DNA of 64,000 bases from NCBI GenBank assembly GCA_963573315.1, contig OY752147.1:1426001-1490000 (forward strand), written 5' to 3'. Below, piece after piece: positions 33,309 to 44,800 of the stretch. The first letter of the stretch is position 1; each line of letters opens with the position of its first letter. The position numbers were made by a program, and so were the translations under genes. The notes beneath the pieces were generated by a model. That model did no database searches. It was not told the origin of the DNA and saw nothing but the letters and a program-made list of their open reading frames with translations. This stretch comes from Entomortierella parvispora (Eukaryota; Mortierellomycota; Mortierellomycetes; Mortierellales; Mortierellaceae).

Positions 33309-36281
33309 ATGCTGCCTTCGATCCACCATTTGTTAGAGGATCCGGATCCAGCTGATGGTCCTCAAGACCCTCGCTCTTCTTCTCCTCATCCCGCAACAAC
33401 CTCTTCTCCAACTGCCATTTCAGTATCATCAACATTTCAGCAGGCACCCTCATCCACCATGCCTAGCACATCCTATCCCACTCACTTTATGGACCACGAC
33501 CTACGACCCGATCTTGCGAAAGGCGGCACCAAGAGCCAATCTCAGAACATGGGCTACCCTATGCGCCAATCGCACCTCACACGCTATAGTCCTACATTCC
33601 AAGACCCTCCACATCGAGATGCCCCTTCAACCCCTTCGTCAGAACGCACAAGAAATGTCAAGGAGGACAGGTACCATCCTTCCCATGCGAATACGAATGC
33701 ACACGAGGCGTCATCAATATCCACCTCATACAGCTCCCCTTCAAGGATGTCCTACTCCACGGAGGACTGGAATCATTCCAGACGTGACGATTCACGAGAT
33801 CCTGGGGCACTGTCTGCCCCTGGTTGGACCTCACGGCAAGTAGAGCAGCTGCACACTCAAAGCACAGGTCTATCACAGCATACCCCCACATCGACTGCCT
33901 ACCGGCCGCAGCAGCAGAGGGTATCGCCGTTTGATCCTTCCGTCGCATCCTCTTCTTCATCCGCATCCCCATCCCCGTCCATTGCCTCAGCCACTGCTGC
34001 CTCAACTCCGTTGACCACGGAGGCGATAACTGCTGTAACTAACGGAACGGCTGCGGCTAGTATCAGTGATCCACGCTCCAGGTTTCCGCATAGTCAAGAC
34101 CATTCCAGGGCTGCTGGTGCAGTAACTGCTGGAGGGAACAATGGAAGTAATGGAAGCAATGGAGGCAATCAAGCGTCACCTTCTTCTGGCGGCCTCGTTG
34201 GGGCCGCTGGACCAAGATGGTCCTCAAGCACGCACTCTTTGGATCAGTCGTCTCGCACGGCCGAATATAACCGCGATCAAAGATACGCACCGTCCAATGC
34301 AAACTACAGCTATACCTCCCAGCCAGAGTACAATAGCAGAATTCCTCCGCCCTCAGCCTCACCTCCTCCCCCCCCTCGGTCGTTCGACCCTCAATCAGCC
34401 CACCTTGACAGGTACTCTCACTCGGCTGTCTCCTCCCCCGATCATTTGCAGAGTCGTACTCCACATCATCGTCCTCAGTCAAGCCAAGACCCTGTCCCTG
34501 ATCGAGAATGTTCTGAGCAAAATCGACCGCCAACTCAGATGTATCTCTCTGAGCGACGGGACGGAAGACGGTATTCTCCAGAGCCGGTCCATTATCACTC
34601 TCAACCCCACCATCATTCTTCCTCCCCTCCACATGTTCTTTATCAACCCCACCCCTCACTTCAGCATGAGCAGCAGCAGCAGCCCGTGTATGACCCTGTC
34701 CGCGAATCGGACCAAAGACCCCCTCATCGCTCGCCGCATCAGCCGGTATCCTACTCGTCCCCTGTGGACAGGCAAGGATACCCTCCACGGCAGAACATTG
34801 CTATCGTGAACACTGCGACATCGATACCCCAGGATTCCTCAGCTTTTCGACAGCAAGGTTCCCAAAAACACGGGCTCGCTACGCGATCGGAGAGGATAGC
34901 CTCACCCAATCCTTCCCATCCGTATTATACCCCGAGCCATTCCTCAAGACCATCGCATGCTCAGCCTGACTCTGATCATACTCTGCATTCCAGACACGAG
35001 CCAGATCGCTATCCCTCTCCTCCACAGTCAAGGCCTCCGTATGCTGCCAGCGATCTCCGACATGAGTACGATCAAAAGCGTGGGCGCGAACCGCACCCGA
35101 GTGAATATATGGATTCCCAGGATGTCCCTGAAGGTGGAAGCTGGAGCGATGGTGGAGGGCACATGTTGGACACACGAACAAGTCTTGGTCGACGATCTGG
35201 TCACGGAGCATCAGGGTCCATGCCTTTTGCACAGCCAATGGTGGGTGCATCGACATGGAAAGAGTCACAGAGGGCCATCCGCCCATCAGTGTCCTTGTCT
35301 GATTTAGTCAAGGTGGAGGCACATTCCCGGAGGGATCGGCCCAAGGAGCAGACTAAAAGAGCCGGTGACTACAAAAAAGAGGACGAGGACGAGGACGACC
35401 TCGATGACCTGCTGGTGAAAGAGGAAGAGGAGGATGATGGTTCAGATGAGCATCGGAGTGGTCGGGCAAGGTATGAAGGGCCTCCACCTCTCCAGCAGCA
35501 TGCATACTCCGGGCCACTGTCTCGACAACACCCTCAAAACGAGCGAACGTGGGTGAAGGGCCTAGACTATGAATTTGAACACGACCACGAGTCAGGCCCG
35601 AACGCGCATACAGGAGTCCGGTATATTGACGGTCCTGGCCAAGTGCCTAGTGGTCTTGATGCTCCTCGCCACCATGGGTCAGGCGCTCAGTACCAGGGAT
35701 CACCTTTGGCAGGCCACGCCCCGCACCAGCGCCATCCTTCGCATGATTATGTGTCGAGTTCGCATGGTCATCCTCACCACTCGCCCTCGCACCGTGGACA
35801 TCAACCTTATCCGTCGTCCATGCAACACTCCCAGGGATCGCATCCATATCAGCAGCAACATCACCACCCTAGTCATCCTCACCAAGCACACGTGCACCCA
35901 TCCCTACATCATTCAGTTCACCATCAAAGAGCTCCACCACAGGCTGTGATGCCTTATCAGGACAATTCTATGGGCAGCAATGGCATCAGAACGACGCCAG
36001 CACGTCGAGGGCCGTACCTCTCTCGGCAGCGAGCATTACTGGCTGGATTGGACTCAACATCGCCCTCGAGCCGGTATCAATGCCAGTACTGCCACAAGCA
36101 GTTCAGTCGGCCGAGTTCACTTCGGATCCATACCTATTCACACACGGGCGAGCGGCCATTCAAGTGCAGTGAAGAAGGATGCGGCCGACAGTTCTCAGTC
36201 CAGAGCAACATGCGACGACATTTGCGAGTGCATCGGATGGGCCGAATGCGAGCGGACTTTGGTCCTCAAGACCAAGACTGA
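33309..36281 (+). CDS. Two-finger C2H2 zinc-finger transcription factor
   Basis: A single-exon frame of 990 residues. About 900 residues are disordered, rich in Ser, Pro, His, Gln and Tyr, with an acidic patch EDEDEDDLDD and a VKEE site that fits a SUMO consensus. A His/Pro/Ser stretch (HHPSHPHQAHVHPSLHH) precedes the DNA-binding domain. The C-terminus has two classical fingers: YQCQYCHKQFSRPSSLRIHTYSH, then a TGERPF linker, then FKCSEEGCGRQFSVQSNMRRHLRVH. Finger spacings are C-x2-C-x12-H-x3-H and C-x4-C-x12-H-x3-H. The finger pair resembles a common fungal class with an RPSSLRxHxxSHTGE recognition helix, but I cannot assign a named orthologue. It should act in the nucleus. The long upstream noncoding region suggests complex regulation. 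Confidence 0.93.
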   Translation: MLPSIHHLLEDPDPADGPQDPRSSSPHPATTSSPTAISVSSTFQQAPSSTMPSTSYPTHFMDHDLRPDLAKGGTKSQSQNMGYPMRQSHLTRYSPTFQDPPHRDAPSTPSSERTRNVKEDRYHPSHANTNAHEASSISTSYSSPSRMSYSTEDWNHSRRDDSRDPGALSAPGWTSRQVEQLHTQSTGLSQHTPTSTAYRPQQQRVSPFDPSVASSSSSASPSPSIASATAASTPLTTEAITAVTNGTAAASISDPRSRFPHSQDHSRAAGAVTAGGNNGSNGSNGGNQASPSSGGLVGAAGPRWSSSTHSLDQSSRTAEYNRDQRYAPSNANYSYTSQPEYNSRIPPPSASPPPPPRSFDPQSAHLDRYSHSAVSSPDHLQSRTPHHRPQSSQDPVPDRECSEQNRPPTQMYLSERRDGRRYSPEPVHYHSQPHHHSSSPPHVLYQPHPSLQHEQQQQPVYDPVRESDQRPPHRSPHQPVSYSSPVDRQGYPPRQNIAIVNTATSIPQDSSAFRQQGSQKHGLATRSERIASPNPSHPYYTPSHSSRPSHAQPDSDHTLHSRHEPDRYPSPPQSRPPYAASDLRHEYDQKRGREPHPSEYMDSQDVPEGGSWSDGGGHMLDTRTSLGRRSGHGASGSMPFAQPMVGASTWKESQRAIRPSVSLSDLVKVEAHSRRDRPKEQTKRAGDYKKEDEDEDDLDDLLVKEEEEDDGSDEHRSGRARYEGPPPLQQHAYSGPLSRQHPQNERTWVKGLDYEFEHDHESGPNAHTGVRYIDGPGQVPSGLDAPRHHGSGAQYQGSPLAGHAPHQRHPSHDYVSSSHGHPHHSPSHRGHQPYPSSMQHSQGSHPYQQQHHHPSHPHQAHVHPSLHHSVHHQRAPPQAVMPYQDNSMGSNGIRTTPARRGPYLSRQRALLAGLDSTSPSSRYQCQYCHKQFSRPSSLRIHTYSHTGERPFKCSEEGCGRQFSVQSNMRRHLRVHRMGRMRADFGPQDQD

Positions 36282-37109
36282 AAGACACGCACACGCACAC
36301 GCACACGCACACGCACGCCAAAAAAAGAAAAAAAAAAAAAGAGAGAGAAAACGATTCTTTACCCCGTTCTCTCTCCCGTTAGCTTTTGTCCTTGTAGCCT
36401 TATGTTCTCTCTTTGTACCAAGTCCTTTATCCTCCTTTGAGGAATACCCCTCCCTTGTACCATGTACTATTATTAAATTGTGTAGTTTGTTAAAGAGTCT
36501 TGTTCTGTTCTGAAAAGTTGTGAAGGGAGTCCAAAAGAGTCCAAAGAGATCCAAAAGAAGAAACACTTGTCAAGCAAGGAACAAACAGGTCCCGGACGGA
36601 TTGGCTAGGAAAGATGTATATCGAGAGAGAGAAAATGAGGACGAAAGAGGTTAGCGATGGAACGATTCCTCGGCTTCCATTCAGCAATTCAAAGAGAGAA
36701 GCAAATCTTGCGCCCTGTGCTCTTCTGCCGCCCACCCGCCAGCCAATCGCCCGTGCTGGCTGCCATCGTTACCGGGGATTCACCGGGTTTTTTGTGTTCC
36801 TGTTTTGTTCGTTTTGTCTTGTTTAGGCCCACCATCCTCTCTCTTTCTCTTTCTTCGTCCTTCCTCTCCACCACTCTCACTCCCTCACTCCTCGGTCGTC
36901 CTCTGCTCTTCTCTTTCCTTTCTCGCGACATTCAGTCCTCTCGTCTCCTTTCTTCATTCTCCCTTCGGAACCATCTTCTTCATCCATCTATTCATTCATT
37001 CTTTTTCTCATTCTTCTCATTCTTCTCATTCTTCTCATTTTGGCCATCTTGCCATTCATTCCCTCTCCCCCCACATAGTCTGGCCGTCCATAGATAGTTG
37101 ACCTCTGCA
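36282..37109 (+). other. Intergenic: 3' UTR of the C2H2 gene and leader of the next gene
   Basis: An ACGCAC repeat (36284-36318) and an A-run directly follow the stop. The second half (36830-37090) is strongly CT-rich, with four TTCTCATTC repeats at about 37006-37039, probably the transcription start zone of the next gene. Confidence 0.6.
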
Positions 37110-39227
37110 ATGGCATCTCTATCGCCCTTGACAGAGATCCCTGCCACTCAACCCTCATGTGGTCCTCTCTCTCTCTCCAGTCCTGCTCCCCAATGTGCCA
37201 ACACCACCAACAGCGATGGATCGTCTGAGGCGATGGGCTGCTTTGTCCAATCTGCTGGTTTTTATTGTGCCCCCCTCTCCACCACTCGAGGCTTTCTCTA
37301 CACACTCGATAACAGCACAACTGGCGCCAAGGATAGTAGTTCATCAGAACGTGCCATCCTCATTCCTCAGCTCTCCATCCCCACAACCAAGGACTTGAAT
37401 CGGACAGGGGTTGATGGGTTACCTGTCCGGACACAAGGTCCAGCTCGATTGGGACAAAGTTGTGTCACCATCCCTGAACCGAGTACAACCACATCAGCGA
37501 CGACACAAGCCCTGTGGACGCTGTTAAAGACCATCTCGAACCAGAGGTTAAATGAGACGATCGGGTTCCCTGGACTGGGATCCGGGCCCGACGTCTTGTC
37601 CCTTCGCGGCGACTGTGAAGCAGGAGCCTATTGTGACGGGAAGGGGTCAATCGGTGTTTGCAGAGAGCAATTACCAACATACCATGCCTGTAGTTCATAT
37701 TTTGAATGTATCTCGCTGAGATGTGAGGATAGCGAGGGTCAACCCGCAAAGGCCGTTGGACAAATCAATGGCGTCGACAGTAACGACAAGGCGAGATATC
37801 CCCTGAAAATCCTTCATCCACCTACGACAACAACAACAACAACAGCCTCGAGGTCGTTGTCATTGTTGCAGAAGCGAAGAGTCGGAGCTGTCTGTTTACC
37901 ACCGAAACATGAGCGGTCACCGGGGGCCGGTACTGGATCCCAGACAGACAATGGCAATGGTACTAACGGAGGGAACAGTGGCTCGACATTTCCGGCATGG
38001 TCTATGGTCTTTGTGGCGTTGGTTATAGTAGCTGGCGCAGCTTTGGCTTTTGTCTTGATTCGACGGAGGAAACATCGTGAGGAGCTAAAAAAGAAGAACA
38101 GCGGCAATGGCAATAGCAGCAACCATAATAACAACATCAGCATCTTTGGAGGACGTTCTTCAGCGGAACGTGAACAAGAGCATCACGAAAAGGCCAAGAG
38201 AGACAGTGACAATGAAAAGAAAAATATCAGCAAAGCCTCGGATGGAGTCGGTTATTTGGCAGAGAATCAGCGGTCCATGACGGAAGAGTCAGGGACGACA
38301 GTGGTTGACAGCAAGGCCTCATCAAGGATGAGCAAGTGGTTTAGCAAGAGCAATAGAGGTGACAAGACGGATAGCCGTCGGCCTTCTGCACAGAAAGATG
38401 AAGAGAAGGACCTTGATAGTGCCTTGCCACGCAGACCATCTTGGGCGCCTTCGACGACAAGTACTGCTGTCCTGAGTTCCTCTTCATCATCATCATCGAG
38501 GGCGTCCACAGACTCTAGAGACTCTGTAATTCTGGAACTCGGAGATTCGGAGCGGGATCGTCGGCATGAAGATGAACATTACCATGCCTCCTCACGGAGT
38601 CTGAACGGAAAAAGTCTTAGCGCGGCTAGAACCGTTCCATCGATGGTGATCCCCGAAATCACAGCTACGACAGTTCCAGACCTGGATATTGCCTCCGGTT
38701 TGATCCCCGACCGACTCTCGCCTTCTTCGCCCTATTCACTGGCCTCGTCCTCTAACCCATCTTCACCCTTGTCCTCCGGGTCGCCCACACCGTTGCCGTC
38801 ACCTTTACCATCACCTTTACTCTCGGCCTCGGCTTCCTCCTCTTCCTCTTCCAAGACAGGTTCAAAATCAGCTTTGTCGTCATCATCATCGTCATCGTCT
38901 TTCAAGAACCCAGGAGGATTGACTTTGCCTCGACTGGGTCGATTCCACGAAGGGGAATCTCTTCGTATCTACCCCACAGCTTCCACTTCTTCTTCTTCTT
39001 CTTCCTCGGGTCTTTCGCCTTCCTCATCCTCGTCTTCGACATCGTCCCCAAGATCGTCTCTTTTCAGACTGAGCTCAGGAACGACTTTGATCCCCCCTCC
39101 TTCACCCATTTCCCCTATTTCCCCCATCTCGCCCATCTCTCCGGCTTTAAACCCGAGCGCGGCGGGTGGTATCGCTCCTTTGGCAGGTTCAAGACTTTCA
39201 AGCCGAAGCGCGGCCAGAAAGATTTAG
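37110..39227 (+). CDS. Single-pass membrane protein with Cys-rich ectodomain and Ser-rich cytosolic tail
   Basis: A single-exon frame of 705 residues from the first ATG (in-frame stops lie just upstream). The N-terminal 250 residues are Ser/Thr-rich with Cys motifs (PSCGPL, GCFVQSAGFYC, GDCEAGAYCDGKGSIGVC, YHACSSYFECISLRC, GAVC) and potential N-glycosylation sites (NTT, NST, NRT, NET). One membrane helix follows at about residues 295-315 (WSMVFVALVIVAGAALAFVLI), then RRRKHREELKKK, which suggests a cytosolic C-terminus. The tail is Ser/Pro-rich, with long Ser runs encoded by TCT/TCA/TCG. No cleavable signal peptide is visible, which is unusual for this topology; an unseen upstream exon cannot be excluded. 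The layout recalls fungal wall-stress sensors or adhesion-type proteins, but no domain name can be assigned. Confidence 0.8.
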   Translation: MASLSPLTEIPATQPSCGPLSLSSPAPQCANTTNSDGSSEAMGCFVQSAGFYCAPLSTTRGFLYTLDNSTTGAKDSSSSERAILIPQLSIPTTKDLNRTGVDGLPVRTQGPARLGQSCVTIPEPSTTTSATTQALWTLLKTISNQRLNETIGFPGLGSGPDVLSLRGDCEAGAYCDGKGSIGVCREQLPTYHACSSYFECISLRCEDSEGQPAKAVGQINGVDSNDKARYPLKILHPPTTTTTTTASRSLSLLQKRRVGAVCLPPKHERSPGAGTGSQTDNGNGTNGGNSGSTFPAWSMVFVALVIVAGAALAFVLIRRRKHREELKKKNSGNGNSSNHNNNISIFGGRSSAEREQEHHEKAKRDSDNEKKNISKASDGVGYLAENQRSMTEESGTTVVDSKASSRMSKWFSKSNRGDKTDSRRPSAQKDEEKDLDSALPRRPSWAPSTTSTAVLSSSSSSSSRASTDSRDSVILELGDSERDRRHEDEHYHASSRSLNGKSLSAARTVPSMVIPEITATTVPDLDIASGLIPDRLSPSSPYSLASSSNPSSPLSSGSPTPLPSPLPSPLLSASASSSSSSKTGSKSALSSSSSSSSFKNPGGLTLPRLGRFHEGESLRIYPTASTSSSSSSSGLSPSSSSSSTSSPRSSLFRLSSGTTLIPPPSPISPISPISPISPALNPSAAGGIAPLAGSRLSSRSAARKI

Positions 39228-39293
39228 GAAAGACTATTGGTCTTTTTTGTTGTACCATATACCCACTCAATACCTTACAATATCATGTACAAT

Positions 39294-39299
39294 AATAAA
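39294..39299 (+). terminator. Candidate polyadenylation signal AATAAA
   Basis: AATAATAAA about 67 nt after the membrane-protein stop. Confidence 0.55.
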
Positions 39300-39434
39300 A
39301 ACAATCACAAAGCCGATGGCAAGTAACCAACAACAGCAAAAGCTGGATGAGGAGAAGAAACCATGTTTTAATGGGATGAGGGCAGGCAAGTCAGCTGCGG
39401 TATGTGGTATGTTGCAAGATGATTTTTTTTGTTT

Positions 39435-41296
39435 TTACAGTTTGGCAGGGAAGGGACGCGTCAAAGTCGCGGACACCGCAGACATAGAGAGTGGGCTCTC
39501 GGCAGATGCCGGTTGTGGTGATGATAATGACGACGATGATGATGACGGCGAAGATGACAAAGATGTAGATGCTGGGGATGCTGGGGATGGTGGTGCTGCC
39601 GATGGTGCCAATGGGGACTCTAATGGTTTGGCGGCCATTAGAACTGGGATAGAGATCTGGTCCACAACAGTTGCGGCAGCCTTCACGGTGGCCTTTGCGG
39701 TCGCTGCCGTCTCCTTATCCTGTCGGATCCAGTCCTGAGCAATCCGAATAAGTTTTGAGACCTGTTCCAGTGTATTGTGGGAATGGAGACAGATGCGGAC
39801 TCGTTCCTTGCCCTTGGGGACGGTCGGGAAACGAATTGGCTTGACGTTCAAGCCGGCCCGGATCAGTTCCTGACTAAGCGCGTTGACCTTGGCATTGCCG
39901 TCCATGACAATTCCTTGAATAGGTGAAGTTGAGGGCAAGAGCATGTGTTCTGGGATCTGGATGTTGGATCGGAAGTATTTGATCAGCTCTTGGACTTTGT
40001 CTACCAGCTACAGAAAAGGGGGGTAGAGGGGAGGGAACACCAAAAGAGTTAGTTCGGAAATCTGATAAGGGAAATAGATGATCAATCCTCTCCATTAAAT
40101 GCATGCAGGGTGATTGTTTGTGATTTGTTACCTCGACTGTCTCCCCCGCCATCAGCATCTCATAGGCAGATTTTACACTGGCCAGGTTGCTGAAGGATGT
40201 AAAAGTCGAGTAGATCAATGGGCGCGCGTAGTTGATCAAATAGTCCTTCAAGATCTTGGGTCCGACCATAGCGGCTTAATCAAGAAAGGGAAGAAAGGGA
40301 GGGCATGTCAGCGGTGGGTAGCGTGGGGGGTTGCACAGAGGCATGTGCGCATGAGGGCGATGTGAAAAACAAAAAAAGGAGCGCGGTTCATTCTTTTACC
40401 TCCATTGCTAGCAAGAGATTTGCTGAAGGTGTGCAGCCTGGCAAACACTCTGCCCTCCAGTCCAAGTTCGTTCACGAGTCCCCTTCCATTCGCTCCGTAG
40501 ACGCCTGTAGCATGGGCCTAGATCGTGATTCATCGTGCACACACACAAAAAAAGTGAATTCTCAATCCGTGACCGCACTTTTCTCTCCCCCAGATTTTGC
40601 CATTGTCATCGATATGATTTGTGGGGGGTATCTATTCTTCCTTACCTCGTCGACGATGAGATGGGCGCCATAGGGCTCAAGCAGATCCACGATTTCGCGT
40701 AAAGGCGCCGTGTCTCCATCCATGGAATAGACACTCTCCACCGCAACAAATATGTTTCTTCGGCGGATCTTGTTTGTCGTCGAGCTTCCCTTGGCTTCGT
40801 CCTCTCGCTTCACCTGCTCGAGCAACCTTCCAAGATGCTCCAGATCATTGTGCAAGAACGGGGTCTTGAGACCCGCCCGGGTGACCTTCATTCCATCATG
40901 GACACTGGCATGGATGTATTCATCGTGGAGGATCACATCTCCGGGTTGAGGAACGCTGCTAAAGAAGCCGACGTTAGCGTCGAATCCAGAGTTGAAGATC
41001 AAAGCAGCTTCAGCCCCGTGGAATCGAGCAATCAAGACCTCGAGATCCTCTGCATATTTCGAATTGCCATCCAACAGTCGACTCCCCGTCGATCCCAGGG
41101 GTGGGGAATGAACAGGGAAGGAAGCTAATTCCTTTTGAAAGCGGGTGTTGAGCCGGGAGTTCCGAGCCAGGCCCAAAAAGTCGTTGGAGGAGAAATCGGC
41201 CGAGGTCTCTGGAATGACGACCAGAGATCGTAGCAGAGACCGCGCCTTTCTCGACTCGAGTTGTGTCTGGAGTTGACGTTCGATTTGGGTGGTCAT
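39435..41296 (-). CDS. bioF: 8-amino-7-oxononanoate (KAPA) synthase-like enzyme, BioF family, with AKL peroxisomal terminus
   Basis: Exons 41296-40646, 40517-40400, 40274-40132 and 40007-39435 encode 494 residues. The protein is a PLP-dependent alpha-oxoamine synthase, which condenses an acyl-CoA with an amino acid. Visible features are FSSNDFLGLARN, GSTGSRLLDGN, LIVDEAHATGVYG (Asp216 and His219 near the cofactor) and ARLHTFSKSLASNG with the probable Schiff-base Lys250. RPLIYSTFTSF follows. This pattern matches fungal KAPA synthase (pimeloyl-CoA + alanine, first step of biotin ring assembly) better than ALA synthase or serine palmitoyltransferase. The last about 90 residues are an Ala/Ser/Pro-rich extension ending PFPAKL; AKL fits a type 1 peroxisomal targeting signal. 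Fungal BioF is reported to be peroxisomal. It is divergent from DIS3. Confidence 0.88.
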
Positions 41297-41894
41297 GGAG
41301 TGTGTGTTCTGAGAGTGGGTGCTTTGCAGCTGTGGGAGCAAGAGGAAAGGTGTGGGTGGGACAAGGAAAGAAGGAGGAATGAGGAGAGAGAATGAGGAGT
41401 GAATGGCGAGTGTTTAGGTGGGGGAGTCGGTGTCGAGTCAAGGAGACCGTGGGAGAGAAGAGGAAGACGGAGCGGAGACAAGAGGAGACGAAAGGAGACG
41501 AGCGAAGAGAGAACAAGAGGACAACAACATAACCAGGGAGCCTGCCCCAAAGCAACGCAGCGAAGGACATTTGCAGCTTCATGTCACGGACAGAGAGACG
41601 GTTGGACGGTCTGAGTTGGGTGTTTTTCAGGGGCGGAGAGGGAGCGTGGGGAGGAGTAGCGACAGGCTGCCCTGGTTAAAGGGAACACACCCGCAATTAC
41701 AGAGGGTGGGTAAACAGACTGCCACGGCCAAGCCACCGCTGCTGCGTCTTTCCATTAGTCAGTCAGTCCTGCATTCATTCCCCTTGGTCTTTTTTCATTC
41801 CCTGCCCCCTTTCTCATAACCAATATCCCTCCACCTGCCTCCCTGGCCTTGTGCACACTCACTCATTCACTTCAACTAGAAACAACCACCAACC
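41297..41894. other. Divergent promoter region between BioF-like gene and DIS3
   Basis: About 600 bp shared by two divergent genes. On the plus strand it is purine-rich near the BioF side and pyrimidine-rich near the DIS3 start (the sense leader in both cases is CT-rich). No TATA box is recognised. Confidence 0.6.
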
Positions 41895-44800
41895 ATGCTA
41901 AGACAAAAGGCCTTTGTGAAGAAGACAAAGTCGGGCAAGGTGCTCAAGGTTGTCAAGGAGCATTATCTTCGTGATGATATCTGGTGCTCAGCCGAGATGT
42001 GCAAAGAGTGCGGCCATACCGAAACCGTCCTCAGTGCCACGCCCAGCATCAACAAACTCTTTCCCTTGCCCCACTACATCATTCCCGATACCAACATCTT
42101 CATGAACCAGGTAATATTTCAAAACGACATCTGAAAAGATACCCTCCTTCCCCTTCTCTGCAAGTAAACTAACCAATTGGATCCGACATCCCACTCTCTT
42201 TTACAGATCGATGTGATGGAAAAGCCCCAGATCGCGAATGTTATTGTGCTGCAAACGGTCCTGGAAGAAGTCAAGCACCTTTCATTACCAATCTACAAAC
42301 GTGTCCGCGATATGATCAGCAACAAGGAAAAACACTTTTATGTCTTTTCGAACGAACATCACCGAGAGACTTTTATTGAAAAACTCAAGGACGAGTCGCC
42401 CAATGACAGGAATGATCGAGCGATCCGAGTGGCGACTAAATGGTATGCGAACCATATCAAGGATCTCAAGCCTCAGGTCTCGGTCGTGATGATGACGGAT
42501 GATGCTGCGAATCGGTCAAAGGGCGCAGCAGATGGTCTGCAGGCCGTTTCCGTCAAGTGGTACATTGAGGCCCTGGACAATACAGAGCTCCTGGATATGA
42601 TTTCAGATTCGAGAGAATTGGACGATGGACAGCAGATGATTTACTCGGAGCATTTGACCCCCGCCCACTTGTCGAATGGCATCAAGAGCGGAAAGTTCCA
42701 TCAAGGAAAGCTCGGAATTAGCACGCACAACTACCTGGAGGTAAGAATCAAAAAAAAAAAAAAAAAAAAAAAGAAATTGAAGGACTGGAGAAGAAAATGC
42801 TGGAAAACGTCCCTCTGTAGCATCTTTGGTGGCGCGGTAAATAACCTTTTTTTATTTCTGGGGGATGTTTTTTTTTGTAGGGTTCTGTTTTTACAAAGAT
42901 TGATGGCGTCGAAGGAACCATTTTGATTGTTGGTCGTGAAAACTTGAACCGTGCTGTGGATGGAGATATTATTGCCGTGGAGCTCTTGCCAAAGTCTGAA
43001 TGGCGTACAACACCAACCGGCGTCGTGGTCGATGAGGAGGAAGAAAAGGAGGAAGAGGAAAGCTTGAAAGCCGAACAGAAAGCTGCCTCTGAGCACCAAG
43101 GAGATGTGACCATGACGGACGCTACAGCATCAACAAAGACGACGACGACTACGTCAGCCCTTCTGGATACGCCTCAGCCTTGCGGAAAGGTTGTTGGTAT
43201 CATTCGTCGAAACTGGAGACAATACTGCGGATTCATCGATCGCAAATCTGTTCATACCCCTGCAGGATCCAGTGCGCCCATCAACGTTCTCTTTTACGCC
43301 ATGGATTCCAAAATCCCAAAGATCAAGATCAGGACCCGTCAAGCCCATTCTCTTTTGGGCCAGCGCATCATCGTGTCTATTGACAGTTGGCCAAAGACAT
43401 CAAAGTTCCCTATCGGCCATTTCATCCGATCCCTTGGAGAGGCTGGTGACAAGTCTACAGAGACAGAGGTTCTGTTGTTGGAGCACGATGTTCCTTTCCA
43501 TGAGTTCTCGAAGCAGGTCTTGAGCTTCCTCCCTGTCGAGGGTGAGAACTGGGTGGTGCAGCCCGAGCACTTTAACGGTCGCGAAGATTTCCGTGATTTG
43601 CCCGTGTGCAGTATTGATCCCCCAGGTTGTACGGATATCGACGATGCTTTGCACGTTGTTTCGTTGCCCAACGGAAATTTCCAGGTCGGTGTCCACATTG
43701 CGGATGTAACTCACTTTGTCAAGCCCGGTAATGTCATGGATGCGGAGGCTGCTAGCCGTGGAACAACAGTCTATTTGGTGGACAAGAGAATTGACATGTT
43801 GCCTGGACTGTTGGGCACGAATTTGTGCTCGCTGCGATCAAACGTGGAGCGTCTCTCCTTCTCTTGTATCTGGGAGTTGAACCAGGATGCCGAGATTGTG
43901 AAGGTGCGTTTTACCAAGAGTGTCATTGCATCCAAGGCGTCGTTGACGTACGAGGAGGCCCAGAACCGGATTGATGATGAGCGTATGCAGGATGACATCA
44001 CAAAGGGTATCCGAACCCTGAACATGTTGGCCAAGAAGCTGAAGCAGAAGCGTCTGGACATGGGCGCATTGACGTTGGCGAGTCCCGAGGTCCGATTCAG
44101 CTTGGAGCGGGATACACAGGACCCTGTGGATGTAGAGATGAAGGAACTCAAGGAGACAAACGCACTGGTTGAAGAGTTCATGTTGTTGGCCAACATCTCT
44201 GTGGCACGCAAGATTTTTGAAAAGTTCCCAGATTCGGCCATGTTGCGTTGCCATCCAACCCCTCCAGCCTCGAGTTTTGAAAAGTTGGAGAAGGCAGTTG
44301 CGAGAATGGGCATCACGATCGATCATTCGACATCAAAGACGCTCTCGGAATCGTTGGACAATGCCATTTTGCCAGAGGAGCCTTATTTCAACAAGTTGTT
44401 GAGAATCATGACGACGCGTTGTATGATGCAGGCGGTGTATTTCTGCTCTGGCGCCAAGATTGAGCAAGAGTTTAGACATTATGGTCTTGCCACGGATATC
44501 TACACTCATTTCACGTCGCCCATTCGTCGTTACTCTGGTAAGTTGGGCCAACTATGTTTTTTTTCCTCTCTTTCTTTCGTTTTGTTAAATATTCTGACAC
44601 ATTTCCCTTTGTTTACAGATGTTATGGTGCATCGCCAGTTGCACGCTGCCATCGATTCGGACATCTCGTACGGAAACGAGCTTACGGACAAGGAATCCAT
44701 GAACGAGCTCTGCAATGTCCTGAACCACCGTAACCGCATGGCTCAACAAGCTGCCCGAAGCTCTGTCGAGCTCTTCACGCACTTGTTCTTCAAGAACAAG

